64,000 nt of DNA, taken from contig NZ_CP009687.1 in NCBI RefSeq assembly GCF_001042715.1, forward strand, positions 2,595,418 through 2,659,417. The letters are read 5' to 3'. Every line of letters starts with the position of its first letter. Position 1 is the stretch's first letter. The translations under genes were made by a program, and so were the position numbers. Under the pieces are notes generated by a model. That model searched no databases, was not told the DNA's origin, and was given only the letters and a program-made list of their open reading frames with translations. Positions 1-8,947 of this stretch are shown piece after piece. Origin of the DNA: Clostridium aceticum (GTDB taxonomy: Bacteria > Bacillota > Clostridia > Peptostreptococcales > Natronincolaceae).

Positions 1-573
1 ATCTCTAAAAAGAGATATTAAAGCAAATGTAGATCCCTCTAGAAGAAAGCCTAAATCAGAAGATCTATCAAGTAACTGTGCATCTACCCTCATGCTGCCA
101 TCTAATAAATCTTCAAGCAATTTCACTTTAAGAGATGTAACATCTGTGCTAGTTTCCCTTTTTAGATAGTTATGATCTTCTTCTCCATTGCCTTCAGCAT
201 CTAAACTTTCTTTGATGCCGGTCATGGTTTTTATAAGTTCTTCATCCTCAGCTTCAAATTTTAATATATAGTCATCTGCTCCACTCTTTAGTGCTTCTCT
301 TACATGTTCAAAATCGTTATGACAGCTCAAAATCAATATTTTTGCCTTTTGATTTTTCTCTCTTATTTTTCTTGTAAGCCAAAAGCCATCCTGCTTAGGC
401 ATAACGATATCCGTAAGAATCACATCAGGTTTATGAATTAGATAGGCTTCATAAGCCTGTTCTCCATTTGAAGCCTCTGCTACCACTGTAAAACCCAGAT
501 CTTCCCAATCTATTGTGGATTTAAGCCCTACTCTTACCAGCACTTCATCATCTACAATTAAGACCTTATACAT
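1..573 (-). CDS. Response regulator, YesN/AraC type (3' part beyond window)
   Basis: This is the N-terminal 191 codons of a two-component response regulator; the gene runs off the left edge. The receiver domain begins MYKVLIVDDE, has the phosphoacceptor Asp55 in DVILTDIVMP, and has the conserved Lys in SGADDYILK. A good site (GGGAGGAAT) precedes the ATG at 573. Regulators paired with YesM-type kinases usually end in an AraC-type helix-turn-helix, but that part is not visible, so the output domain is inferred. It is the last of three co-oriented genes: binding protein (2467-4011), kinase (657-2426), regulator. It most likely receives phosphate from that kinase and controls genes outside the window. 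Confidence 0.88.
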   Translation of the reverse strand, partial: MYKVLIVDDEVLVRVGLKSTIDWEDLGFTVVAEASNGEQAYEAYLIHKPDVILTDIVMPKQDGFWLTRKIREKNQKAKILILSCHNDFEHVREALKSGADDYILKFEAEDEELIKTMTGIKESLDAEGNGEEDHNYLKRETSTDVTSLKVKLLEDLLDGSMRVDAQLLDRSSDLGFLLEGSTFALISLFRD

Positions 574-656
574 TAAAATTCCTCCCATTCTGCACCACAT
601 GTCCTCATAAAATTACATTTCACCATTTTACGTCTTAGAAAACAGACTGCTGCAGA

Positions 657-2426
657 TTAGTCTAATCTATTAAGGGCTTCTCCTTTGCATGGCAATTCAA
701 CGATAATATTTGTACCCTGATTTTCTTTTGTCAAAATCTTAATACCATAAGCCTCTCCAAAAGATAACTTTATTCTTTGATTGATGTTATTTAAGCCGAC
801 AGTACTAAACTTATTGGCATCCTTTTCTGACTTTAAAATGTTTTTTAATACCTCTGATTTAATTCCAGGACCATTGTCACTGACCTCAACAACTAACATC
901 TCCTGACTAGTATAAGCCTTTATTTCTATATTTAGCGGCTCAGAGTCCTCTTCTTGTAGTCCATATATTATTGAATTTTCAACAATTGGTTGAAGTATAA
1001 GCTTTGGTATACAGCAGGAAAGACATTCCTCATCTATGCTATAATGAATCGTAAACCTCTCATTAAACCTTAATCTTTGAATTAAAATATAATTTTTTAC
1101 ATATTCGATCTCCTCTTCTAAAGAAATCATGTCTTTACCAAAGTTTATGCTGATCATTAGAAGCTTTATCAAAGCCGTCAAAGCATTGCTGGCACTTTTG
1201 GCACCTTGTAGCTTAGCCATCCAACGAATCGTATTCAGGGTATTATATAAAAAATGCGGGTTAATCTGTGCATGAAGTACTTCTAGTTCTAATTCCTTTT
1301 TATGGCGTTCCTCTTCAACTAATCTATTAATTAAACAACGCATTTTAGCGATCATATTATTAAAGCTTACCCCAAGCTGTCCAATTTCGTCCTTTCCTTC
1401 TGTATCTATCTGTACATCTAAGTCTCCATTTTCTGTTTTCTTCATCAACTTCATCATTTTAATAATAGGTTCTGTAGTCTTTATTGAGAAAAACAACATT
1501 AAGAAAGACGTAATAATTACATAAATTACACCTACTCTTATTAGTTTCCACTGAACCTCATCTATTTCTTTGTATAAGTACCAGTAAGGTACAATTTTAA
1601 CAATTTTCCAATCATTTACATCACAGGTTGCATATATGGCAATTTTCTTTTCTCTATGATCTTTAAAAGAAATATGGCCGCTTTTCTTCTCCGCCATAAG
1701 AATTTCTTGTGCATATACTTCGTTTTCTATACTTTCTCCTATCTTGCTTTTGTCAGGATGACTTACGATTTCTCCATACTTATTAGCAATAAAAATCTGC
1801 TCAATATCTCCGCTTACAAGGTTTTTATAAGAATTTTCAAGGATAATCTCATCAATATCAACAGTAAGCAATCCAAGCTCTTCTAAGGTATTAAAATCAA
1901 TTAACTTCCTTCCTAAAGAAAAGTAGTATTTATCAAACTCTCCAGCTAAAATTTTTATTTTTTCTTGTCTTGTATTAATCCAAATGATTTCCCCATCGGT
2001 TTCGGATAATTTGCCGATAGGCATATAATCCTCCATTTCAGCCACTTTGTTTACCCCTACAGAATAAACTCTTCTCCCTGCATAGACATAGATGCCATCA
2101 ATATCTTCTCTTGATGTAAAGAAACTACGAAGCAAACTACGAAATGCCACTGCATCCATGTTGTTCTTATCATTTAATGCCCTGATCATATCTGTATTTG
2201 CTAATAGAGCATTTGAAAATTCTCGAATATCATTTAAAATAAAGTCAATATTATCTGCAGCCTCATATACAGATTGTACTGCTGATTCAGTATATTTCTT
2301 ACTAATAATATCTTTTACAAGGCTTGAATATACGATAGAAAAAAGCATAATCGGAAATAGAATTAAAACAATGGTGATAGATATTAACTTAAACCTCAAA
2401 CTATTGATAAATTTTATTCCGTCCAT
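657..2426 (-). CDS. Sensor histidine kinase, YesM/LytS-like
   Basis: A 589-residue membrane sensor kinase. Membrane segments lie at about residues 13-36 and 296-314 and bracket a ~260-residue extracellular sensor that looks like a dCache-type domain. A HAMP linker follows at about 315-367. The kinase core is the His_kinase (PF06580) type, with phospho-acceptor His391 in INPHFLYNTL, followed by an HATPase domain with DNGPGI. AAAGGAG precedes the ATG. It lies between a solute-binding protein gene and a response regulator gene on the same strand, which suggests sensing of an extracellular solute, perhaps a sugar or oligosaccharide as in many YesMN systems. The ligand cannot be read from the sequence. 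Confidence 0.92.
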   Translation of the reverse strand: MDGIKFINSLRFKLISITIVLILFPIMLFSIVYSSLVKDIISKKYTESAVQSVYEAADNIDFILNDIREFSNALLANTDMIRALNDKNNMDAVAFRSLLRSFFTSREDIDGIYVYAGRRVYSVGVNKVAEMEDYMPIGKLSETDGEIIWINTRQEKIKILAGEFDKYYFSLGRKLIDFNTLEELGLLTVDIDEIILENSYKNLVSGDIEQIFIANKYGEIVSHPDKSKIGESIENEVYAQEILMAEKKSGHISFKDHREKKIAIYATCDVNDWKIVKIVPYWYLYKEIDEVQWKLIRVGVIYVIITSFLMLFFSIKTTEPIIKMMKLMKKTENGDLDVQIDTEGKDEIGQLGVSFNNMIAKMRCLINRLVEEERHKKELELEVLHAQINPHFLYNTLNTIRWMAKLQGAKSASNALTALIKLLMISINFGKDMISLEEEIEYVKNYILIQRLRFNERFTIHYSIDEECLSCCIPKLILQPIVENSIIYGLQEEDSEPLNIEIKAYTSQEMLVVEVSDNGPGIKSEVLKNILKSEKDANKFSTVGLNNINQRIKLSFGEAYGIKILTKENQGTNIIVELPCKGEALNRLD

Positions 2427-2466
2427 GTATCTGCTCCTTTAAGCTTGAGTTTACTCACTGAATTTG

Positions 2467-4011
2467 CTAATTCCCTAAGGCTCGTATTTCATCATACATT
2501 AATCTTGCGGTATCTTCAGCACTTAAATTATCACGAATCATTTCATGTAGGTTCTTAATAATGATTTGTTCTATATGATAGAAATTCCCTATCTTAGGAC
2601 GATAATAAACATTTTCCTCCTCCCAGGCTTGAAGTACTGTAGGAAGTTGAAGCATTGTCCTGTATTTCTCACTATTTTCTTCTGCATACCCCTCAAGCAC
2701 CTGTTCTATTGTTTCATCTGCATAAACAGATTTCCTTGGAGGGATTCCACCTCCTTCAGGATGCTGCAACACAAAAAGTTGTGTTTGAGGAGATGTCGCC
2801 CAAACTATAAATAACCAAGCAGCTTGCTTTTCTCTCTCATTAGCATGTTGATTGATACCGATGCCTGAACCACCAAATATATTGGCACTGCGTTTCAGTC
2901 CGTTGGGTAATATACTATAGCCCACTTTACCTGCAACTTTGGATGTAGCAGGGTTTTCGATTGCCGAAGCATTTTCATCCCAATTTGGCATCATGGCTAT
3001 CTCACCATTTTTAAAGGCTTCGGCAGTATCATACCAGTCCCAGTATAAACTTTCAGGAGATGATGTATTGACTATTTTTTTATACATATTTAGGGCATCT
3101 ATAAAATTAGGCTCCAATATCCTAATATGTCTAGGAGCCCTTAGTCCCAAACCACCAATATTTTTATCGCTAAAGTAATCTCCTCCATAGGCTGCCAACA
3201 CATTTGAAAAGTCGCAAAAAATCGAGTTGTGTTTTTGAGCCATGTGACCACTGCCATACTTCACTTCGTCGACATTTTTTTCAATCCACGCTGCAATCTC
3301 AACGTATCTTTCCCAAGTAAAATCAGGTTGTCCAGGAGTCCAATCATATCCCTTCTCTTCCATAAATGCTTCTTTGTATTTTTCAAAAATATCTTTTCTA
3401 TAATACATAATCATGGTTGTCGTATCGAAGGGTACTGTATACAGAGTTTCTTGATCAATAAAATAAGAATCAACCAAAATTTGTTTTTCAAAAAAATCTT
3501 CTATTCCACCTGGAATATGTGGTAAGTTTGGATCATTATTATACCGATTAAGATCCTCTAAATTTGTCTCAGCAAATCTGTTTAGTGTTTGATAAGGGTC
3601 TACATAAACCAGCTGATATTTTCCCGTTTTAGAAATAAAATCTATATTTATTTTTTGAATAAGGGTACTAAAGTCCATAGGGCGAATATTTATATTGATA
3701 CCAGTTATTTCTGTAAAAAGCTGACTTTCTTTACTAAGCACATTGGCGTTGATATTGTTTTCCACTAAAAAATTCAAAGTCATTCCTTCAAACTGCCGCC
3801 AATCAAAGTCTATCGGTGCCTTGATATTTGGAAAAATAGAAGACATCTCATAAAAGGGAGCGACTACTAGCTGACCATTTTCCTCATCTGTTTCTTGAGA
3901 AGAAGAATATACAACTTTTTCTTCTATCTTGGAGGAAGGATTAAGAAGGTAAATTAAAAAAGCACTGATCAACGACATAAATAGCATAGTGACAATAATA
4001 CTTTTTTTCAT
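2467..4011 (-). CDS. Extracellular solute-binding protein family 1, membrane-anchored
   Basis: A 514-residue family-1 binding protein of the kind that feeds carbohydrate ABC importers. The N-terminal hydrophobic stretch at residues 4-24 has no lipobox cysteine, so the protein is probably held by an uncleaved signal anchor. The body has binding-protein features (FPNIKAPIDF, YYRKDIF, FGGSGIGI, AAWLFIVWATSP). No ABC permease or ATPase is adjacent; the gene is first in an operon with a YesM-type kinase (41 bp downstream) and a YesN-type regulator. I infer that it presents ligand to the kinase rather than feeding an importer. TTTGGAGGCGAG precedes the ATG. Confidence 0.85.
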   Translation of the reverse strand: MKKSIIVTMLFMSLISAFLIYLLNPSSKIEEKVVYSSSQETDEENGQLVVAPFYEMSSIFPNIKAPIDFDWRQFEGMTLNFLVENNINANVLSKESQLFTEITGININIRPMDFSTLIQKINIDFISKTGKYQLVYVDPYQTLNRFAETNLEDLNRYNNDPNLPHIPGGIEDFFEKQILVDSYFIDQETLYTVPFDTTTMIMYYRKDIFEKYKEAFMEEKGYDWTPGQPDFTWERYVEIAAWIEKNVDEVKYGSGHMAQKHNSIFCDFSNVLAAYGGDYFSDKNIGGLGLRAPRHIRILEPNFIDALNMYKKIVNTSSPESLYWDWYDTAEAFKNGEIAMMPNWDENASAIENPATSKVAGKVGYSILPNGLKRSANIFGGSGIGINQHANEREKQAAWLFIVWATSPQTQLFVLQHPEGGGIPPRKSVYADETIEQVLEGYAEENSEKYRTMLQLPTVLQAWEEENVYYRPKIGNFYHIEQIIIKNLHEMIRDNLSAEDTARLMYDEIRALGN

Positions 4012-4341
4012 GCTCTCGCCTCCAAATATTTAATATAAAATCATAGTTTACAATATATAAGCATTAAAGAGTTCTCTTTACAGCAAGCAAAGCCGTAGAG
4101 AGTGTACGGAGGGTTCATCTGGCAGGTATGTCCTATTAGAGTTTTTTTATATCATTATATCATATTTTTGTTGGCGTCTATATCTAGTAAAAATTTCTTT
4201 TGCAAAGTATTTTCATGTTGAAAGATATAAACTTCAATAAATCTCAGTCACCAAATAGTATTCTTTATGTTATTGCTAAAACTATGATTATAACTTTATG
4301 GGAATAAATTTCCTAATTAACCGCAAAAATAAATGTGTTCT
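4012..4341. other. Intergenic region between divergent genes
   Basis: This stretch separates the divergent binding-protein gene and ABC exporter gene. It is AT-rich and must hold the promoter of the minus-strand operon. I see no convincing RNA structure or coding frame before the repeat that begins at 4342. Confidence 0.4.
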
Positions 4342-4463
4342 ATAGATAAGCAGGTTCAAACTTTAATTTTGATATATACTGTCTACGGTTTCGCCCCAAA
4401 ACCGTGGGCTGCAAATGTAGCCCTTAGTATATCAAAATTAAGTCCTGTTGTTGTTTATCTATA
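4342..4463 (+). repeat. Three-lobed palindromic element, copy 1
   Basis: About 122 bp, bounded by ATAGATAAGCA and TTGTTTATCTAT, with outer arms of ~36 bp that pair imperfectly (AATTTTGATATA against TATATCAAAATT). Two small hairpins sit between the arms: ACGGTTT/AAAACCGT and GGGCT/AGCCC. The same sequence recurs at 29177-29297 and, inverted, at 38210-38328, at roughly 90% identity by eye. It ends 39 bp before the start of the ABC exporter gene. It is either a MITE-like mobile palindrome or a 5' leader element. Confidence 0.85.
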
Positions 4464-4502
4464 TCTATAATTTACAAAAGTTTATATAAAGGAGTTTATA
4501 CG

Positions 4503-5393
4503 ATGACAGTTCTACAAACAAATAATATCACAAAAAAGTTTGGCAAATTTACTGCTTTAGATGGCGTAAATATTGAAGTGCATGAAGGAGAAGTATATGG
4601 TTTCATAGGTCCAAATGGAGCCGGCAAGTCTACCACAATTCGGATATTATTAGGTATCCTAAAGGCCAGCAGCGGTGAAGCAAAGATTTTTGGTAAGGAT
4701 GCTTGGAGGGATGCCGTTGACATTCACAAAAAAATTGCATATGTCCCTGGTGATGTAAACCTATGGCCCAATCTCACTGGCGGCGAAGTTATTGATTTAT
4801 TTATGAAACTACGTGGTTCCGATAATAAAACTTATCGTGAAGAGTTGATTGAAAAGTTTGATCTGGACCCATCAAAAAAGTGCAGAACCTATTCAAAAGG
4901 CAACAGGCAAAAAGTAGCACTGATTGCGGCTTTTTCATCCGATGCAGATCTTTATATTTTAGATGAACCAACATCAGGTCTTGACCCCTTGATGGAAAAA
5001 ATTTTCCAAGAATCTGTAATGAATGCAAAAATGGCAGGAAAAAGTGTTTTACTCTCTAGCCATATTTTATCTGAAGTGGAAAAGTTATGCGATAAAATAG
5101 GTATCATTCGCCAAGGTAAAATGATTGAGACTGGGACATTAGCTGAATTACGTCACTTAACAAGAATAAATCTGCTTGTTGAGACAAAACAGCCAGTTAC
5201 ATCCTTAGGTGAAATCAAAGGGGTTCATGACATTCAAAAGAAGGAGCAAAGCCTTGTATTTCAAGTTGATACAGAAGAATTAGGCAATGTCATCAAGTAT
5301 TTATCTGGGTTTGAAATTATAAAATTTGAAAGCACACCACCTACATTGGAAGATTTATTTATGCGTCATTATGAAGGAGGAGATAGATCATAA
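4503..5393 (+). CDS. ABC exporter ATP-binding protein
   Basis: A 296-residue ABC ATPase of the multidrug/antibiotic export class (DrrA/CcmA-like). It shows Walker A GPNGAGKS at residues 36-43, a degenerate signature YSKGNRQK, Walker B LYILDEPTSGLD and an H-loop in LLSSHIL. A C-terminal ~80-residue extension is typical of DrrA-type ATPases. AAAGGAG lies 9 bp before the ATG. The stop overlaps the start of the permease gene by one base (TAATG), so the two are translationally coupled. It powers the permease encoded at 5393-6997. The exported substrate is unknown. The three-lobed element at 4342-4463 lies directly upstream. Confidence 0.93.
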   Translation: MTVLQTNNITKKFGKFTALDGVNIEVHEGEVYGFIGPNGAGKSTTIRILLGILKASSGEAKIFGKDAWRDAVDIHKKIAYVPGDVNLWPNLTGGEVIDLFMKLRGSDNKTYREELIEKFDLDPSKKCRTYSKGNRQKVALIAAFSSDADLYILDEPTSGLDPLMEKIFQESVMNAKMAGKSVLLSSHILSEVEKLCDKIGIIRQGKMIETGTLAELRHLTRINLLVETKQPVTSLGEIKGVHDIQKKEQSLVFQVDTEELGNVIKYLSGFEIIKFESTPPTLEDLFMRHYEGGDRS

Positions 5394-6997
5394 TGTCTAA
5401 GGAATTGTATCAAAACACAGGAAGACTTATCCGCCTAATAGTACGTCGAGATCGTATTCGTATCTTCATTTGGCTAATCTCCATATCTCTTATCACAATA
5501 CTCACCGCTTCCTCTTTTCTTGGGCTATATGCGACGGAGGCAGAAAGACAGATCATCGCTGAAACTATGGGGAACCCAGCTATGACTGCCATGTTAGGTC
5601 CTGGATTTGGATTAGCTAACTATACAGTCGGTGCAATGATGGCACATCAAATGTTACTTTTCACCGCTATAGCAGTGGGGATTATGAATATTCTAATGAT
5701 TACACGGCATACTCGGGTGGATGAGGAGACGGGGCGTGTTGAAATGATCCGTTCCCTCCCCGTTGGGCGTTTGTCTAGCTTGACTGCTACTACCTATGTT
5801 GCTTTTGGAACAAATGTACTCTTGGCCTTTTTAGTAGGTATTGCACTATATATTCTTGGAATTGAAAGTATGAATTTGGAGGGCTCACTGCTATATGGAG
5901 TCGTATTAGGTGCCACCGGTATTTTTTTTACATCCATTACAGCATTGTTTGCACAGCTTTCAGAAAATTCTCGAGGTACCATTGGCTTTTCCTTCACGGT
6001 TCTAGGAATTGCATATCTTCTTCGAGCTATTGGTGATATCGGCAATGAAGTGCTTTCTTGGCTTTCACCCCTCGGTTGGGTTTTACGCTCTGAAGTATAT
6101 GTAAATAATTACTGGTGGCCTATTTTTTTAACCATAGGTACAGCACTGATGATCTTGACACTTGCTTTTTATTTGAATTCAATCCGCGATTTAGAAGCTG
6201 GACTTATACCAGCAAAACCCGGTAGAAAAAATGCTTCTGCATTTTTGCAAAGCCCTCTTGGCCTTGCATTAAGACTCCAGCGTACAGGAATCATTGCTTG
6301 GGCAATCGGCATGTTCCTTTTAGGCATTTCTTATGGATCTGTATTAGGTGATTTAGAAGCTTTTTTTGAAGGTAATGAAATGATGAGGGAGTTGCTTACA
6401 CCGATGGAAGGGTTTTCTTTAACAGAACAATACTTAACGATGTTGATGACAGTCATCTCCATTATGTGTACTATTCCAGCTCTTATCATGACTTTAAGAC
6501 TTAAAGGAGAAGAGAAAAAGAATCGTATGGAGCACTTATTATCAAGAGCAGTATCCCGCACACGTATTATGGGAAGTTATTTGTTTATTTCTGTTACAGT
6601 CGGATTCTTCCTTCTGTTGCTGGCCATCATAGGTCTATGGTCTGCCTCGACAGGCGTAATGGATCATCCTATTTCTTTTGGTACTATCTTTTCTGCTGCA
6701 ATGGTTTATTTACCTGCCATGTGGGTAATGATTGGGGTGGCGATATTCTTTATTGGTTTTCTTCCATCTGCAACCAGCTTAACCTGGCTATATTTAGGTT
6801 ATTCATTTTTTGTAGTGTATTTGGGAGGACTACTTCAATTTCCTAATTGGTTAAGTAAATTATCCCCCTTTGGTAATATTCCCCAAGTGCCTGTTGAAGA
6901 TTTAAATTTTACCAATTTTTTCATCATTACGGCTATAGCAGTGGTCTTGATGGTGACTGGGTTTATTGGATATAACAATCGAGATATAGAAGGATAA
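5393..6997 (+). CDS. ABC exporter permease, polyketide/antibiotic exporter type
   Basis: A 534-residue integral membrane protein with about 12 hydrophobic segments, arranged as two similar halves of roughly six. This matches the large single-chain permeases annotated as exporters of polyketide antibiotics (TnrB/COG3559 type). Conserved-looking points are the short N-terminal cytosolic segment, a cytosolic loop RHTRVDEETGRVEMIRSLPV, and a matching loop in the second half (GEEKKNRMEHLLSRAVSR). It forms the membrane partner of the upstream ATPase, and the genes overlap by one base. A strong terminator follows immediately. Confidence 0.9.
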   Translation: MSKELYQNTGRLIRLIVRRDRIRIFIWLISISLITILTASSFLGLYATEAERQIIAETMGNPAMTAMLGPGFGLANYTVGAMMAHQMLLFTAIAVGIMNILMITRHTRVDEETGRVEMIRSLPVGRLSSLTATTYVAFGTNVLLAFLVGIALYILGIESMNLEGSLLYGVVLGATGIFFTSITALFAQLSENSRGTIGFSFTVLGIAYLLRAIGDIGNEVLSWLSPLGWVLRSEVYVNNYWWPIFLTIGTALMILTLAFYLNSIRDLEAGLIPAKPGRKNASAFLQSPLGLALRLQRTGIIAWAIGMFLLGISYGSVLGDLEAFFEGNEMMRELLTPMEGFSLTEQYLTMLMTVISIMCTIPALIMTLRLKGEEKKNRMEHLLSRAVSRTRIMGSYLFISVTVGFFLLLLAIIGLWSASTGVMDHPISFGTIFSAAMVYLPAMWVMIGVAIFFIGFLPSATSLTWLYLGYSFFVVYLGGLLQFPNWLSKLSPFGNIPQVPVEDLNFTNFFIITAIAVVLMVTGFIGYNNRDIEG

Positions 6998-6999
6998 TA

Positions 7000-7037
7000 A
7001 GAGCCCTCTAATTTTACAAAACTAGAGGGCTCTTTAT
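7000..7037 (+). terminator. Rho-independent terminator after ABC exporter
   Basis: The arms AGAGCCCTCTA and TAGAGGGCTCT are perfectly complementary around a 12-base loop, followed by TTTATAAAA. It lies 3 bp after the permease stop and also faces the convergent gene ending at 7045, so it may work for both. Confidence 0.9.
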
Positions 7038-7044
7038 AAAACTC

Positions 7045-8067
7045 CTAAACATTCACAAGCTCATTGATAAATTCCTGCAAATCATAATCTTCATGAAGGT
7101 GCAAGATTGACTTGGAGGCTTTGTCTTGCATCTCCGCATGAAGAATATGCTGAAAATCTAAATTGCTTTTTTCATTTTTTAGCCCAGGTATCTTTCCTTC
7201 AAGCCCTTTAGCCTGTATCAAAAACCCATTAACAATTTCTTTTGTAATCTCTTGATATTTCTTCTTTAATATAATTTTTTCATTGAAGATATAAAAAAGC
7301 TTATAACCGACTTCTATCTTTTCCCCCATTAAAATTTTTTGGAATTTAAGTCTTCTGTCCTTTTTAATAGTGGCATCATGCAAATACTTTATGTGCAATA
7401 ATAAGTCTTTATAAATTGCAGCAGTTTCGAATTGAAATTCTGAAGCAGCTACTCTCATCTTATTTTCAATCTCTGATAAAAACTTTACCATACACGCTTG
7501 GTCTAACAAGATCTCTATTAAACAACATTTATTCTCCTCAAATGTATCCTTCTCTATGGCTTCAGGTAGTATTTTATAGGTAAATTTATAAGTATCTCTG
7601 CCTTTTGATAGAGGATATATATTTTGAAAAAGTTTTTCTAAATTTAAAAGAATCTTTTTATTTCTATATGGTCCGAAACAATTTGTATCTTCTCTTTCAT
7701 TAAGGATTTTTACAGGTTTGAGTTTATTATAGTTTTCTACTTTCAGATATCTATAGTTTTGGTCATTTTTGAACTGCGCATTGTATATGGGCTTTAGCTT
7801 CTTTATGAGGGCACACTCCAGCATCTGTGCTTCTAGATGTGTGTCTGTAACAATATAATCTATATCATGGATATGAAACACCATTCTTTCAATCTTATTG
7901 GATTTTTCTTGCGTACTGAAATAGGACCTTACTCTTGATTTTAATGTTTTGCTTTTACCAATATACATAATGTTTCCATAGATATCTTTCATTTGATATA
8001 TACCTGGTTTGGCTGGTATGCTATTAATTTTTTCAACCAAATTTTCAGGAATTCCTGACAACTTCAT
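7045..8067 (-). CDS. UvrC-like GIY-YIG nuclease lacking the UvrC C-terminal half
   Basis: A 340-residue protein resembling the N-terminal half of excinuclease subunit UvrC. The GIY-YIG domain has GIY at 22-24, YIG at 35-37, Arg45 in the expected catalytic position and Glu84 in MLECALIKK. A UvrB/UvrC-like helical motif is recognisable at about 200-240 (MRVAASEFQFETAAIYKDLL). The RNase H-like second nuclease and the helix-hairpin-helix domains of full UvrC (~600 residues) are absent. It is thus closer in layout to Cho-type single-incision homologues. AGGAGGGG precedes the ATG. The membrane-protein gene 18 bp upstream is probably co-transcribed. A role in DNA repair is inferred from family membership. 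Confidence 0.82.
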   Translation of the reverse strand: MKLSGIPENLVEKINSIPAKPGIYQMKDIYGNIMYIGKSKTLKSRVRSYFSTQEKSNKIERMVFHIHDIDYIVTDTHLEAQMLECALIKKLKPIYNAQFKNDQNYRYLKVENYNKLKPVKILNEREDTNCFGPYRNKKILLNLEKLFQNIYPLSKGRDTYKFTYKILPEAIEKDTFEENKCCLIEILLDQACMVKFLSEIENKMRVAASEFQFETAAIYKDLLLHIKYLHDATIKKDRRLKFQKILMGEKIEVGYKLFYIFNEKIILKKKYQEITKEIVNGFLIQAKGLEGKIPGLKNEKSNLDFQHILHAEMQDKASKSILHLHEDYDLQEFINELVNV

Positions 8068-8085
8068 CCCCTCCTGTACTCATTC

Positions 8086-8874
8086 CTATCCATTTTCATT
8101 GTTGTCCCTAGCTTCTCGATAGACTTCCAAGACAGCTTTATTCACAATAGCTCCAAAGTAAGCGGTGAGAGTAATAGCAAAGACCATACCAACTAATCCC
8201 CCTGCTGCTGCTGGATAAATTACAATACTTAATAAAGAAAAAATGAATCCAAAGTAAAAAGCCATCTTTATACTTAGTCCTATATGATCCCAGAAGAAAG
8301 CTACTCCAGTACGAAAGTTTTCTAAGAGGGTGCCTTCATCAACAACAATAACATATTTTACATAGAAAAAAATCACATTAATGATAGTTAAATAAATAAA
8401 ACCTCTGCTTACTAACATAAGAAAAATTGGATACATTAACAGTGTTTGAAGCAGGAAAAATTTTAACCATAGTCGATTGCCCAGTACAAAAAAATCTTTT
8501 ACCCTCACATCTTTAGCGCTGATACCGCTAAGGATACCTAAATAGCCACCTTGTATAAAACTTATTAACAACAGTAGTGTACCTGCTAATAAAACATTAA
8601 ACAGGGTCAATTCATTGATAATCCCTCTAAATCCACTGTGGTTGTATTGAAGTATTAGTGAGGGAAAGTCTTCCAGTATAAACTGTACACTGGGAGGGGC
8701 AGATATAATACCAATTTTAAAAGTAAATATCTGCCTTATAGGAATGTATTCCATACGATAAATCTGCTGATAAGTTAGTAATGTAACAACATCTAAAATA
8801 ATAGGTATCAAAATAATCCATAGATTTTTATTGATATAGTTGAATCCGCCCTGAAACTTTCCATCTAATTTCAT
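8086..8874 (-). CDS. Membrane protein of unknown function
   Basis: 262 residues with about six predicted membrane segments (for example residues 17-34, 90-112, 134-152, 155-172, 203-222, 225-245). The gene begins after GGAAGGAG, and its stop lies 18 bp upstream of the GIY-YIG gene, so the two form a likely operon. The general look (glycine-rich C-terminal helices, FFLLQTLLMYP) recalls DUF975-like or other multi-pass membrane proteins, but I cannot assign a family with confidence. No catalytic motif is visible. Confidence 0.7.
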   Translation of the reverse strand: MKLDGKFQGGFNYINKNLWIILIPIILDVVTLLTYQQIYRMEYIPIRQIFTFKIGIISAPPSVQFILEDFPSLILQYNHSGFRGIINELTLFNVLLAGTLLLLISFIQGGYLGILSGISAKDVRVKDFFVLGNRLWLKFFLLQTLLMYPIFLMLVSRGFIYLTIINVIFFYVKYVIVVDEGTLLENFRTGVAFFWDHIGLSIKMAFYFGFIFSLLSIVIYPAAAGGLVGMVFAITLTAYFGAIVNKAVLEVYREARDNNENG

Positions 8875-8947
8875 GCTATACTCCTTCCATACTATAAGTC
8901 TTTATATTATAATTTAATTATAACATATTTTAGATTGGAGGCATCCT

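Noticed and set aside
4342-4463. Reading the three-lobed element as a tRNA or a CRISPR repeat
   Set aside because: It lacks the T-loop and anticodon-arm consensus, and copies are far apart and not separated by spacers.
7045-8067. Full uvrC gene broken by a frameshift
   Set aside because: No remains of the RNase H-like or HhH domains are seen in any frame near its 3' end; the terminator at 7000-7037 follows directly.
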